A stretch of 64,000 nt of DNA, taken from contig NZ_LMCF01000216.1 in the NCBI RefSeq assembly GCF_001623075.1, forward strand, positions 1 to 64,000, in the 5' to 3' direction. This DNA is from Pseudovibrio sp. Ad37. GTDB taxonomy: Bacteria; Pseudomonadota; Alphaproteobacteria; Rhizobiales; Stappiaceae. The translations under genes and the position numbers were made by a program. Positions 9,142 to 17,372 of the stretch are shown here, one piece after another; the first letter of the stretch is position 1, and each line of letters opens with the position of its first letter. The notes beneath the pieces were generated by a model. It saw nothing but the letters and a program-made list of their open reading frames with translations. It was not told the DNA's origin and ran no database searches.

Positions 9142-10110
9142 ATGAGAAAGTTGGCAACCACACTCATTGCAGGACTACTGGCCCTGACAGCCAGCAGCGC
9201 ATTTGCGGCCTCAACCCTGCGCCCAACGGTCAATGTAACCGGACCAGTTGTCACCATTGGTGACTTCTACACCGAAGCGGGAGAGCTGGCCCAAACACCA
9301 ATCTTTCGCAGCCCGGACCTTGGCACCACTGGCAACGTTTCTGCACTGATCATCGCACAGCAGGCACAGGCCGCTGGCTTTATTCAGGCCGACACCAACG
9401 GCCTGACCACTGTGAGTGTGCACCGCCTTTCCATCCCGGTAGATGAAACACTCATCTCAGACATCCTGCGCAATGCTTTTGCGGAGCGCGCAAGCGTGCA
9501 ACCGGACGAGATTGAAATCTCCTACCACTCACCACTTCCGGTGAACATGCAGGCAGACGCCAACTCCATTTCTCCGCTAACCATCGGGCACATCAACTGG
9601 TCACCGCGCACCGCACGCTTCAAAGCCATCCTCAATGTGGTGCAGGAAGGCCAAAGCAAACCAATCTCCGTCATTGGCAACGCCTCTCAGATGGTGTCCA
9701 TCACTACACTGGCTCGCAATCTGGAACGCGGCAGGGTCATCACAGCCAAGGACATTCGCGAGGAGCGCAAGCCAGCCTCTCGCTATGCCGGACGTGAGTT
9801 TCTTGCAGCTGCTGATCTTGTTGGAATGGAAGTGCGCCGTAACATGCGCTCTGGCTCAACCATCACTCCAAGGGATGTAAGCGCACCGATCCTCGTCAAG
9901 CGCGGCGCTAAAGTGACTGTGATCTACAAGATCCCCGGCATGAACATCACAACTCAGGGCAAAGCCAAGTCTGAAGGCGGCAAAAATGACCTGATTGAGA
10001 TTGTGAACCCAATTTCAAAGAAAACGATCCTTGCTGAAGTCATCGGCAGAGACATCGCCATCGTGACCACCGCAAAAACGCAGGTCGCAGCCGTATTGGA
10101 GAACCGCTGA
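9142..10110 (+). CDS. flgA: Flagellar P-ring assembly chaperone FlgA
   Basis: FlgA is a periplasmic chaperone for P-ring (FlgI) assembly. The 322-residue product starts with a Sec signal peptide (LATTLIAGLLALTASSAFA, cleavage after AFA). The C-terminal SAF-like domain is visible in VPLA-equivalent ARNLERGRVITAKDIREE, VGMEVRRNMRSGSTITPRDV and VKRGAKVTVIYKIPGMNIT. The ATG at 9142 has AAGGAG 8 nt upstream and is preferred over the adjacent TTG at 9139. Its stop overlaps the flgH start (TGATG). Confidence 0.93.
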   Translation: MRKLATTLIAGLLALTASSAFAASTLRPTVNVTGPVVTIGDFYTEAGELAQTPIFRSPDLGTTGNVSALIIAQQAQAAGFIQADTNGLTTVSVHRLSIPVDETLISDILRNAFAERASVQPDEIEISYHSPLPVNMQADANSISPLTIGHINWSPRTARFKAILNVVQEGQSKPISVIGNASQMVSITTLARNLERGRVITAKDIREERKPASRYAGREFLAAADLVGMEVRRNMRSGSTITPRDVSAPILVKRGAKVTVIYKIPGMNITTQGKAKSEGGKNDLIEIVNPISKKTILAEVIGRDIAIVTTAKTQVAAVLENR

Positions 10111-10871
10111 TGCCGAGAATATCTTCAGCAACCAAAATCAAGCAATATGCTGCGCTCACGATTGGCCTGTTTGCACTCGTCGGCTGCGAGACAGCCGACA
10201 AACTTTCCAAGGTTGGCCAAGAACCTGTTCTGACCGCGATTCAGGACCCACGCACGCAGCCAGGCTATCGCCCGGTACAAATGCCAATGCCAATTAAGGA
10301 AGTAGAGCGCTACAACGCGAACTCTCTTTGGCGCACCGGCAACAGAGCTTTCTTTCAGGACCAGCGCGCAAAACGTGTTGGCGACATCGTAACGGTAAAC
10401 GTCACCATTTCCGACAAAGCAGCGTTTGAGAACACCTCGAAGAGCTCACGCAGTGATGCTAAGAATTCCGGAACTGGTGGCGCTCTCGGCGGCGCGATCA
10501 ACACACTGGCACTTCCTGCCAGCGCTTCAGCTGACGCTCTGGCATCAATCAACAGCTCCGACAACTTTCAGGGCACCGGCTCTATTGACCGCACAGAAAG
10601 CCTGAAGACCACCGTTGCAGCTGTCGTGACACAGGTACTGCCCAACTCCAACCTCGTCATCGAGGGCCGTCAGGAAGTGCGTGTGAACCACGAAGTTCGC
10701 GAGTTGATCGTAGCAGGCGTTGTTCGTCCGCAGGACATTGCATCCGACAACACAGTTGAGAGCACCAAGATCGCAGAGGCACGCATCGGCTACGGCGGCC
10801 GCGGCCAGATCTCCGTTGCCCAACAACCTAAATACGGCAGTCAGGTGCTGGACATCGTGCTTCCGTTTTAG
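10110..10871 (+). CDS. flgH: Flagellar L-ring lipoprotein FlgH
   Basis: FlgH builds the outer-membrane L-ring. The 253-residue protein has a lipoprotein signal peptide with lipobox LVGC at about residues 22-25, and family motifs NSLWRTGNRAFFQDQRAKRVGDIVTV, NLVIEGRQEVRVNHEVREL and VAQQPKYGSQVLDIVLPF. It overlaps flgA by one base. The TAG stop (10869-10871) is also the first three bases of a palindromic repeat element that recurs at 30581. Confidence 0.95.
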   Translation: MPRISSATKIKQYAALTIGLFALVGCETADKLSKVGQEPVLTAIQDPRTQPGYRPVQMPMPIKEVERYNANSLWRTGNRAFFQDQRAKRVGDIVTVNVTISDKAAFENTSKSSRSDAKNSGTGGALGGAINTLALPASASADALASINSSDNFQGTGSIDRTESLKTTVAAVVTQVLPNSNLVIEGRQEVRVNHEVRELIVAGVVRPQDIASDNTVESTKIAEARIGYGGRGQISVAQQPKYGSQVLDIVLPF

Positions 10872-10920
10872 AGCGTGTTCCGTTTGATTGGTTTCAATCA
10901 AACGGCAAGAATTCGCTCCA
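10869..10920. repeat. Palindromic intergenic repeat, copy 1
   Basis: The element begins TAGAGCGTGTTCC, continues into the hairpin CCGTTTGATTG/CAATCAAACGG (11-bp stem, 4-nt loop) and ends near CGCTC, so the outer GAGCG and CGCTC are also inverted. The first 39 nt match the copy at 30581 at 36 positions. The flgH stop codon TAG lies inside it. Confidence 0.75.
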
Positions 10921-10994
10921 ACAAAGATGTTAGAGCGCAATGCGTGACTGTAAATGAACGCGGCGTGCTCAAAAAGAAATCAAAGAACCCAAAA

Positions 10995-11078
10995 CCGCTT
11001 AATAAGCTCCCCAGCTTGAGCGGCACATAAAGCGAGCTCGGCAACATGCTCCCCAGCATGCCGGGCTCGTTTTCTTTT
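10995..11078 (+). ncRNA. Two tandem C-rich-loop hairpins ending in a terminator: operon terminator or small RNA candidate
   Basis: Hairpin 1 spans 10995-11023 (CCGCT...AGCGG with inner AGCTCCCCAGCT). Hairpin 2 spans 11033-11069 (CGAGCTCGGCA...ATGCTCCCCAGCAT...GGGCTCG) and is followed by TTTTCTTTT. Both stems present the same GCTCCCCAGC tip. The second is a good Rho-independent terminator for flgFGAH, 160 nt past flgH. The repeated C-rich loops resemble the anti-Shine-Dalgarno loops of some alphaproteobacterial sRNAs, so an sRNA processed from the 3' UTR is possible. No promoter of its own was identified. Confidence 0.45.
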
Positions 11079-11122
11079 GTGCACCAGAACATCGCCCACC
11101 GACGTCCGGCCAAAACAAAACA

Positions 11123-11151
11123 AGGGAAGCACAGCTAAGCCGTGCTTCCCT
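11123..11151 (-). terminator. Terminator downstream of the dksA-like gene
   Basis: AGGGAAGCAC and GTGCTTCCCT form a 10-bp stem around a 9-nt loop. On the minus strand the stem is followed by a T-rich tail (TGTTTTGTTTTGG). It lies 80 nt past the dksA-like stop codon; on the plus strand there is no T-run. Confidence 0.7.
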
Positions 11152-11230
11152 CGTAAAGTCATACTTCAAGTACTAGAGCCTAAAAACTTAGGACCACAGC
11201 TTGAAAGGCGATATCCTGTCTCCCTGAGGA

Positions 11231-11647
11231 TCAGTCATCCCGATAGATTTTCTCGCGCCGCTCATGAGCCTCTTGGGCTTCAATAGAAAGCGTTGCGATA
11301 GGTCGTGCATCCAAACGACGAACAGAGATTGGCTCGCCAGTCTCTTCACAGTAGCCGTAGGACTTGTCTTCGATGCGAGCAAGAGCAGCGTCAATTTTGG
11401 AAATCAACTTTCTCTGCCGGTCACGCGCACGTAATTCAATCGACCGATCGGTTTCAGAAGAAGCACGGTCAGCCAGATCTGGATGATTAGTGCTTTCTTC
11501 TTGAAGCGCAGCAAGGGTCTCCTTGCTCTCTTTCAGAATATCTTCCTTCCACGCAAGAAGCTTTCTACGAAAGTACTCGCGCTGTTGGTCGTTCATGAAT
11601 GGTTCATCCTGTGTCGGACGATAATCAATTGCGACATCAACTGCCAT
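11231..11647 (-). CDS. dksA: DksA/TraR-family RNA polymerase-binding regulator
   Basis: The 138-residue protein has the DksA coiled coil (about residues 20-100, including DLADRASSETDRSIELRAR) with the Asp/Ala tip region, then the zinc-finger region YGYCEETGEPI...RLDARPIATLSIEAQE. DksA enters the secondary channel of RNA polymerase and works with ppGpp. The zinc finger is degenerate: only one of the four usual cysteines is kept, as in many alphaproteobacterial DksA proteins. The gene is embedded in the flagellar cluster between flgH and fliX on the opposite strand. A regulatory link to flagellar genes is inference. Confidence 0.9.
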   Translation of the reverse strand: MAVDVAIDYRPTQDEPFMNDQQREYFRRKLLAWKEDILKESKETLAALQEESTNHPDLADRASSETDRSIELRARDRQRKLISKIDAALARIEDKSYGYCEETGEPISVRRLDARPIATLSIEAQEAHERREKIYRDD

Positions 11648-11805
11648 CTGAAACTCCGCCTATTTATATGGGCGGCTGGAATATAGCGAGAGGAACCTGA
11701 AACAACAATCTACTAAAAAGATGAAATTGTCTAAGAACACAATTATTCAGTGTATTCAGCAACTTATACGGTTGGAAACCTTTGATACTATCGTAAATGG
11801 ATAGG

Positions 11806-12243
11806 CTATTCTACGTAGTGACCCAGCTTTGCGAGCTCGATTCTTGCACGCAATTCAATATCTTCGACCACTCGGTCGAGGCCGGGGTTACCGCTTTTGA
11901 CCTGCATGGACAGGTTACCAACAAGCCGTTCAAGGCGCTCTGGCTGCACTTTGCCTTGCAGCAAATCGATCCGCAGCGCATCTAGTTGATCCAGAAGTTT
12001 ATTTCCGTGCTGGACAGCGCGCTGCTTGTCATCGACCTGCACTTCCATCTGCTGGAGAGCCAGCAAAGAATCCACCCCCTGCAGCGACGGTGTAGGAACG
12101 CCAGCCTGCGACTGCGCAACGCTGGTGGTCTCTTCCTCAACAGCAAACGCGCCCGCCTGCTCGCCTTCAGAACCTTTGCGACGTTTCGTGCCCACTTTAC
12201 TCGTGGAGTTCAAACCAGAAACTGGAGTGCTGCGTACAAGCAA
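11806..12243 (-). CDS. fliX: Flagellar assembly regulator FliX
   Basis: FliX in Caulobacter couples class II basal-body assembly to the sigma-54 activator FlbD. This 145-residue protein has a basic, low-complexity N-terminus and the conserved C-terminal helices (LQGVDSLLALQQMEV, LDQLDALRIDLLQGKV, IELRARIELAKLGHY). The most likely start is a TTG preceded by GAGGG; no good ATG exists. It is divergent to flgI, and its presence together with three sigma-54 promoters in the window suggests that FlbD is encoded elsewhere. Confidence 0.88.
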   Translation of the reverse strand: MLVRSTPVSGLNSTSKVGTKRRKGSEGEQAGAFAVEEETTSVAQSQAGVPTPSLQGVDSLLALQQMEVQVDDKQRAVQHGNKLLDQLDALRIDLLQGKVQPERLERLVGNLSMQVKSGNPGLDRVVEDIELRARIELAKLGHYVE

Positions 12244-12439
12244 GACCTTACCCTCAGAGCTATGGAACTGGACAAAAGCTTAAACCCGAACGCATTTGCC
12301 GAGCTGATCACGTAAAACTTTACCAAGCAGGCAACAATTGCCGCATTAAAATTTGCAGTGCTTTAACTTTTATCCACCCTCTACTAAAAATACCCAGTAA
12401 ATTCAGCAAGTTAAAAATTAGCAAACGCAGCACACGAAC

Positions 12440-12455
12440 TGGCACAAAATTCGCA
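12440..12455 (+). promoter_or_regulatory. Sigma-54 promoter of the flgI operon
   Basis: TGGCACAAAATTCGCA has GG at 12441-12442 and GC at 12453-12454 with a 10-nt gap, the RpoN -24/-12 geometry. It lies about 38 nt upstream of the flgI ATG at 12493. Confidence 0.75.
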
Positions 12456-12492
12456 TATTTCCTGCAAGTGTGAATTGAACAGCCGGGTACCA

Positions 12493-13611
12493 ATGCGCTC
12501 TTTCGCAAATTTACGTAGAATCGCCGCAGCGGCACTGATCGTCCTTATGGGCGCGACCCTTCATGGGAACGCAGCCTCACGGATCAAGGACATCACTGAC
12601 TTTGAAGGCATCCGAGACAACCAGCTCATTGGCTACGGTCTCGTCGTCGGCCTTCAGGGCACAGGCGACTCTCTCAATGCCTCACCATTCACCCGACAAT
12701 CTTTGCAGGCCATGTTGGAGCGCCTAGGCGTCAACACCAACGAAGCGGACCTGAACACAAAGAACACCGCCGCCGTAATGGTAACCGCCAACCTGCCAGC
12801 ATTCTCCACACAAGGCACCCGCATCGACGTCACCGTAAGCGCATTGGGTGACGCAAAAAATCTTCAGGGCGGAACACTGCTGGTAACACCATTGATGGGT
12901 GCAGACGGAGAAGCCTACGCCATTGCGCAAGGTCCAGTGGCAATCGCTGGCTTTGCAGCACAAGGCGACGCCGCTTCCGTTGTGCGCGGCGTTCCAACAT
13001 CTGGCCGCATTCCAAACGGCGCTCTTGTGGAGCGAGAAGTTGAGTTCAAACTCTCTTCACTCAGCACCATTCGCCTGGCCCTGCGCAACCCGGACCTGAC
13101 CACATCCCGGCGCATCGCAGTTGCAATCAACGAGCTGATTGGCCTACCGACTGCAGAGCCTCTGGATCCATCCACCGTTCGCCTCACACTACCAAAACAG
13201 TTCGATGGCAACATCGTCGATCTGATCACTGATATCGAGCAGCTGATTGTAGAGCCTGATTTACCAGCCAAGATCGTGATTGACGAAAGCTCCGGCATCA
13301 TCGTCATGGGTCAGCAGGTGAAAGTCTCTACCGTCGCAGTCGCACAAGGCAACCTCACAGTCACCATTGCAGAATCACCCGAAGTGGTTCAGCCGCTGCC
13401 ATTCGCTCAGGGCCAAACAGCAGCAGTGCCCCGTACAGACGTGCAGGTGACCGAAGACAACAGCCAGCTCGCACTCGTCAATGAAACAATCACACTTCAG
13501 CAGCTAGTCGATGGATTGAACGCTCTGGGAATCGGCCCAAGAGACCTGATCTCCATCCTGCAGGCCATCAAAGCCGCTGGCGCCCTTCAGGCAGAAATTG
13601 AGGTCCTCTAA
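12493..13611 (+). CDS. flgI: Flagellar P-ring protein FlgI
   Basis: FlgI forms the periplasmic P-ring. The 372-residue product has a Sec signal peptide (residues about 1-27, ending HGNAAS) and the full family pattern: RIKDITDFEGIRDNQLIGYG, LQGTGDS, NTAAVMVTANLPAF, GGTLLVTPLMGADG and IGPRDLISILQAIKAAGALQAEIEV. I prefer the ATG at 12493 because the longer reading starts with TTG at 12475 and adds six residues before a normal signal peptide. The stop shares one base with the next gene's ATG. Confidence 0.95.
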   Translation: MRSFANLRRIAAAALIVLMGATLHGNAASRIKDITDFEGIRDNQLIGYGLVVGLQGTGDSLNASPFTRQSLQAMLERLGVNTNEADLNTKNTAAVMVTANLPAFSTQGTRIDVTVSALGDAKNLQGGTLLVTPLMGADGEAYAIAQGPVAIAGFAAQGDAASVVRGVPTSGRIPNGALVEREVEFKLSSLSTIRLALRNPDLTTSRRIAVAINELIGLPTAEPLDPSTVRLTLPKQFDGNIVDLITDIEQLIVEPDLPAKIVIDESSGIIVMGQQVKVSTVAVAQGNLTVTIAESPEVVQPLPFAQGQTAAVPRTDVQVTEDNSQLALVNETITLQQLVDGLNALGIGPRDLISILQAIKAAGALQAEIEVL

Positions 13612-13940
13612 TGCTCCAACAAGCACAACTGCCCTCACCTGCCCTGACAAGCTCAACAGACCTGATCGCAGGAGCCAACCAGTCAGGCAAACCATCAGCT
13701 GCAAAAGACCCGCTGATGGAAAAGGCCAAGGAATTTGAAACCGTATTCCTCAATGAAATGTTGCAAAACATGTTTACTGGCCTGGATGAAGGCGGAACCT
13801 ACGGGAACGGCGAAGGCTCAGAAGCGTGGAAATCCATGTTGATCAATGAGTACGCCAACACAATGTCTCAATCTGGCGGCATTGGTATTGCAGCTTCAGT
13901 TCATTCGCAATTACTACAACTTCAAGAGAACGCAGTATGA
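13611..13940 (+). CDS. flgJ: FlgJ-type rod-binding protein (N-terminal domain only; CheL-like)
   Basis: This 109-residue protein carries only the rod-binding half of FlgJ (KAKEFETVFLNEMLQNMF, GGTYGNGEGSEAWKSMLINEYA). The muramidase domain of enterobacterial FlgJ is absent, as is usual in alphaproteobacteria, where it is often named CheL. It acts as the rod cap during assembly. It overlaps flgI by one base and the next gene by 4 nt, so the three are translated as a coupled unit. Confidence 0.9.
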   Translation: MLQQAQLPSPALTSSTDLIAGANQSGKPSAAKDPLMEKAKEFETVFLNEMLQNMFTGLDEGGTYGNGEGSEAWKSMLINEYANTMSQSGGIGIAASVHSQLLQLQENAV

Positions 13941-14437
13941 CCAACCAGTACGACGCTGAAACTGTTTCAAGTACAGTATCGTTTGAAGAAGAACCCATCC
14001 AGACACGAATGCAAGCTGAGGTCTTCTGCGAAAATTTTGAAACGGCAATGGACAACCTCGTAGATATCATCGAGGCGGAAACGGAACTGCTGCGCGAAGG
14101 GCAAATTTCTGAGCTTCCAACCGTTGCCCCCAAAAAACATGCCGCGATCGAGTCATATCTCTCCGGCATCCGCGTCGCCAGCGCAAATGCCATCGCACTA
14201 GGCAATCTCGCTCCGCTGTCCATTCAACGTATGCGCGAACGCCACGGTAATCTGCGGCCAATTCTTCAAACCAACCTGCAAGTGGTCTCTACGGCACGTT
14301 CAGTGACAGACAACGTCATTGAGACCGTTGCCAAAGCGGTTGGTTCTCAAATGAAGACAAGGGGTTACGGCGCAAACGGTATGATGAGTTCGCCCCAAAG
14401 ATCCGCTCAGGGCATTGCCGTTAACCAAACCCTGTAA
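13937..14437 (+). CDS. FlgN-like flagellar chaperone
   Basis: The 166-residue protein is mainly helical: VFCENFETAMDNLVDIIEAETELLREGQ and a later helix around RMRERHGNLRPILQTNLQVV. This is the layout of FlgN proteins, the export chaperones for FlgK and FlgL, whose genes are present in this window. Sequence identity to FlgN is not evident by eye beyond pattern and position after flgI-flgJ, so the call is moderate. A terminator follows at 14477-14526. Confidence 0.6.
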   Translation: MTNQYDAETVSSTVSFEEEPIQTRMQAEVFCENFETAMDNLVDIIEAETELLREGQISELPTVAPKKHAAIESYLSGIRVASANAIALGNLAPLSIQRMRERHGNLRPILQTNLQVVSTARSVTDNVIETVAKAVGSQMKTRGYGANGMMSSPQRSAQGIAVNQTL

Positions 14438-14476
14438 ACGGCACCATATTAAGCGTGCATATTAACGAAATAGCCT

Positions 14477-14526
14477 GAAGACCGCCCAGAGCCTCCCTGA
14501 GAAATAAGGGTATTTGGCGGTTTTCA
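14477..14526 (+). terminator. Probable terminator after the flgI operon
   Basis: GAAGACCGCC and GGCGGTTTTC pair over 10 positions with one G-U wobble, and an inner CCCT/AGGG stem lies between them. The tail has only TTTT, so efficiency is uncertain. Confidence 0.5.
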
Positions 14527-14629
14527 GTCGCATTTCTCTAAATATTTAGTAAATTTCAAGCATTAAGATTAATCTTATTTAAGAACATTCCCCATAAAGT
14601 TGTCAGAGATTGAACACGTGGGGGACATT

Positions 14630-15094
14630 ATGGAAATAGTCACACAACGACCGACACTCTTACATCAAGCGCTGACAACACAGGCAGCTCCGGTAAAGTC
14701 AGAGACCGAACAGGTCAAAACCGAACTTTCCGGCGCCCAGGCAGTGACCGCATCCTCTGAGTCGGAGGATAACTCAACCGCCTCCGAGAAATCATACCTC
14801 TCAGACTCCCGTCTCGGCGTCATCCCTAGCAAACCTAAGGAAGACCAGAGTCGCATTGAACGCGGTTACAATTATGATGAAGAGTCAGATGAGCTCATCT
14901 ATTCAATGACGCAAGAGCCAGAAGGCGATGTCATTTATGAGCTGCCATCCAAAACAGCTCGCCGCATTCGCGCATTCCTGGATGAAGTTCTTCAGGCGCA
15001 AGAAAAGCGCAGCCTGGGCGGTGAAGCTAAGGACATCGATCCTGCCATCTACGAAGCCAAGCAGGTCGAGCCAACGCAAGCAAAGCAGGCCTAA
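14630..15094 (+). CDS. FlaG-like or flagellin-associated small protein (tentative)
   Basis: The protein has about 154 residues from the ATG at 14630, which has a GGGGGAC ribosome site; the TTG at 14600 is less likely. The first 80 residues are Ser/Glu/Thr rich and probably disordered. The end has DEESDELIYSMTQEPEGDVI and IYELPSKTARRIRAFLDEV, which recalls the conserved C-terminal strand and helix of FlaG (filament length control), but similarity is weak. The gene has its own terminator and lies between the flgI operon and flagellin, which supports a filament-related role. Confidence 0.4.
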   Translation: MEIVTQRPTLLHQALTTQAAPVKSETEQVKTELSGAQAVTASSESEDNSTASEKSYLSDSRLGVIPSKPKEDQSRIERGYNYDEESDELIYSMTQEPEGDVIYELPSKTARRIRAFLDEVLQAQEKRSLGGEAKDIDPAIYEAKQVEPTQAKQA

Positions 15095-15139
15095 GCCACA
15101 CAGGCTTTATCCTCCCTGCAAACCAGACTTATCCCCCTT

Positions 15140-15174
15140 GAGCTATGCCGCCCCCGCAGCATGGCTCTTTTTTT
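15140..15174 (+). terminator. Terminator of the FlaG-like gene
   Basis: GAGCTATGC (15140-15148) pairs with GCATGGCTC (15159-15167) with one G-U wobble and is followed by seven T. It lies 45 nt past the stop codon. Confidence 0.8.
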
Positions 15175-15277
15175 GTCTGCCCAATGGCCACCACATAACA
15201 ACGTGCCCATCACCACAAAAACGCAAAGCAACGCACATACCAACGCAACCAATGGCACAGCCAAAAAGACAACGAAA

Positions 15278-15299
15278 AACGCGCCCCAAAGAGCGCGTT
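15278..15299 (-). terminator. Terminator of the flagellin gene
   Basis: AACGCGC and GCGCGTT form a 7-bp GC-rich stem with an 8-nt loop. Read on the minus strand the stem is followed by TTTTTCG. It lies 28 nt past the flagellin stop codon. Confidence 0.75.
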
Positions 15300-15326
15300 C
15301 TCCAAATTCTAAATCTGAAACAAAGC

Positions 15327-16925
15327 TTATCGGATAAGCTGCAGCACAGACTGACCAGCCTGAGTTGCCAGAGACAGAGTAGAAGTAGCAATCTGGTTCT
15401 GAGTGTTCAGAGCCGCAAGGTTCGCACCTTCCAGGTTGGAATCAGCCAGCGTCAACTTACCAGCACCAACTTCCAGAGTATTGATAAAATCAGCTGTAAA
15501 GTCCTGTCGGTTAGTCACGACAGAAAGATTCGTACCAAAGGTAGAAGCCTGCGCACGTAGGCCCAGCTGAGCTTCACGAACCTGATCAAGAGACGCTTCG
15601 ATCAACTCATCCGACCCCCAACCTCGGCCTTCACGCGCAACCTCATCGGCCTCGATCTGCTGCTTTGAGGAAACACCGAGATCACCACCGTTACCATCGC
15701 CCTCATAGCCCACTTTAAAGAAGCTACCACCATCACCAACGGTAGTATTGTCAACAACAAGCGAGTTAGATCCAGCATCAAATGATGCAGACAAGCCATC
15801 GACACCATCAAACGCATCAATCAGGTTTTGTACTGTAGTATTCTCATCGATATCGAGGATTGTTCCGGATGTAGCCCCTTCTTTCTGCAAGGAGATTTTA
15901 TCGCCCTTTGCAAACCCTTCAAGATCTGTCAGCTTTACGGCATTAGTATCTGTGTTAGCGCCAGTGCCTAGGATATCGACGTCAACTAACCCAGTCTCAA
16001 GGGCAGCAGCACTTTTAACATATTTAAGCTCTACATTAGCGGCAGCTTTATCAATTTTAATTGAACCATCAGCTTCTAGCGTAACTTCAGCGTCCTGGTT
16101 ACCAGCGGTTTCTCGAATTTTGTCCTGCAACGCCGAAGTGATATCAGACAATTTTGTGATGTCTGTTATCTCGATGACTTCGTCACCACCAATAGTAAAG
16201 GAACCACCCTCAGCTAATTCTAAGGTATCTTTTGCAAAAGTACCCGCAGTAGCAGGAGCTGGACCAGCTATCTGAACTACAGCTGTTGACCCTGTCGCTG
16301 TACCTGGTGCAGCACTCAAGATATCATCTGCAGTAATACCGAGCTTGAATGCCTGCTTTCCGTCTAACTCTTTGACTTCACCAATAGTTTCGTCAATTCC
16401 ACCTAGTTTAATAGAGGAGTTCTCAGAATCCAAGTCGGTGTAATCAACAGCAGAAATGTTCAACTTTGAAGAGCCATCTTCGTTAAACTTTACGAGCAAA
16501 TCGTTACCGTCACCACCAAGAAGGTTCTTACCCTTATAGCCAGAGTCCTTGGCTATGTCTTCGATCTGAGTACGCAGCTCGTTGAACTCAGCAGCATATT
16601 TTGCGCGAGTATCATCATCTTTAGATTGCAGCGCCTGGTTTGCTTTACCTTTTGCGGCATCCAGCAGCTTATCAATCGCTGAAATGCCTTTATCAGCAGC
16701 TTCCAGTGTAGAAACAGATTGCCCGATATCGTCCTGAAGGTTGCTCAGGTCAGATGCGCGGGAGTTCAGAGAAGAAGCGGTAAAGAAAGAATTCGGGTTA
16801 TCAAGAGCAGAGTTAACTTTCTTACCAGTAGAAAGACGCTCTTGGGTATCGCTAATCAGGTTAGCCGTACTCTGGAGGGTGCTCAGGTTCGAGCGCACCG
16901 CAGCAGTGAGTGTAATATCAGCCAT
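15327..16925 (-). CDS. fliC: Flagellin (filament subunit)
   Basis: The start is MADITLTAAVRSNL at 16925, with AGAAGGGAC 8-10 nt upstream; a longer in-frame reading from 16970 lacks a ribosome site. The D0/D1 helices are complete at the N-terminus (LSTGKKVNSALDNPNSFF, ASDLSNLQDDIGQSV) and C-terminus (QASTFGTNLSVVTNRQDFT, ATSTLSLATQAGQSVLQLI). At 532 residues it is much longer than the roughly 275-residue flagellins of Caulobacter; the extra 300 residues (about 140-450) are a variable, Asp/Gly/Thr-rich outer domain that would be exposed on the filament. A leader hairpin and a CtrA-type site lie upstream. Confidence 0.96.
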   Translation of the reverse strand: MADITLTAAVRSNLSTLQSTANLISDTQERLSTGKKVNSALDNPNSFFTASSLNSRASDLSNLQDDIGQSVSTLEAADKGISAIDKLLDAAKGKANQALQSKDDDTRAKYAAEFNELRTQIEDIAKDSGYKGKNLLGGDGNDLLVKFNEDGSSKLNISAVDYTDLDSENSSIKLGGIDETIGEVKELDGKQAFKLGITADDILSAAPGTATGSTAVVQIAGPAPATAGTFAKDTLELAEGGSFTIGGDEVIEITDITKLSDITSALQDKIRETAGNQDAEVTLEADGSIKIDKAAANVELKYVKSAAALETGLVDVDILGTGANTDTNAVKLTDLEGFAKGDKISLQKEGATSGTILDIDENTTVQNLIDAFDGVDGLSASFDAGSNSLVVDNTTVGDGGSFFKVGYEGDGNGGDLGVSSKQQIEADEVAREGRGWGSDELIEASLDQVREAQLGLRAQASTFGTNLSVVTNRQDFTADFINTLEVGAGKLTLADSNLEGANLAALNTQNQIATSTLSLATQAGQSVLQLIR

Positions 16926-16952
16926 TTTATATGTCCCTTCTAGGATAATGAA

Positions 16953-16969
16953 TGACCCTTTCTGGGTCA
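16953..16969 (-). promoter_or_regulatory. Hairpin in the flagellin 5' leader (FlbT target candidate)
   Basis: On the minus strand TGACCC-AGAAA-GGGTCA forms a 6-bp stem (7 with an outer G-U pair) and a 5-nt loop, ending 27 nt before the flagellin ATG. The loop and 3' arm, AGAAAGGGTCAT, nearly duplicate the ribosome-site region AGAAGGGACAT. FlbT of Caulobacter binds a flagellin mRNA leader, and flbT is the adjacent divergent gene. Confidence 0.45.
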
Positions 16970-17040
16970 CAAACGCAGCAAATAATTACTGAGTTTTAAT
17001 TGGGTACAACTACCCGTCCTGCGAGTAAAGGGGGAACGTG

Positions 17041-17055
17041 TTAACAAGCACTTAA
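17041..17055. promoter_or_regulatory. Perfect CtrA-type site between flagellin and flbT
   Basis: TTAA-CAAGCAC-TTAA is an exact TTAA-N7-TTAA match. It lies 116 nt upstream of the flagellin start and 318 nt upstream of flbT. The rest of the 447-nt gap (16926-17372) is AT rich; apart from this site, the leader hairpin and the flbT ribosome site I see no other element and no sigma-54 signature. Confidence 0.55.
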
Positions 17056-17372
17056 TAAATCAGGGATTGCAGCAACCACACTCATCAGTTCGCAAATAAA
17101 TTTAATTTTATATAATTAAGTCAAAAACTTACTCAACAACGGTAGCTAGACAGCCTCGTAATATTGTCTGTGCATATTTCCGCCTATTTTTACTTTCACA
17201 GCCCACCCAATAGCTTAAGTTGCGCTGCATGAATTGACGACTCTACATATTCAATTCAGAAGAGCTCTAAACTTAAGCAAAATTAGAAATAAATCGCTGA
17301 ATAACTCGTAAGATTTAACTAGATTAACCTTTTGGTTGCCATCATAGTTAAGAGTGCTTTGAAGGAGGCTGC

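Noticed and set aside
10504-10520. TGGCACTTCCTGCC, similar to a sigma-54 promoter
   Set aside because: It lies inside flgH and the GG-to-GC spacing is not 10 nt.
14928-15560. 210-codon plus-strand frame
   Set aside because: It starts inside the FlaG-like gene, crosses two terminators and runs antisense into flagellin; composition is unlike a protein.
15748-16275. 175-codon plus-strand frame
   Set aside because: Antisense to the flagellin variable domain without a ribosome site.
17315-17327. TTAA-CTAGA-TTAA upstream of flbT
   Set aside because: Spacer of 5 nt instead of 7, so not a CtrA full site.
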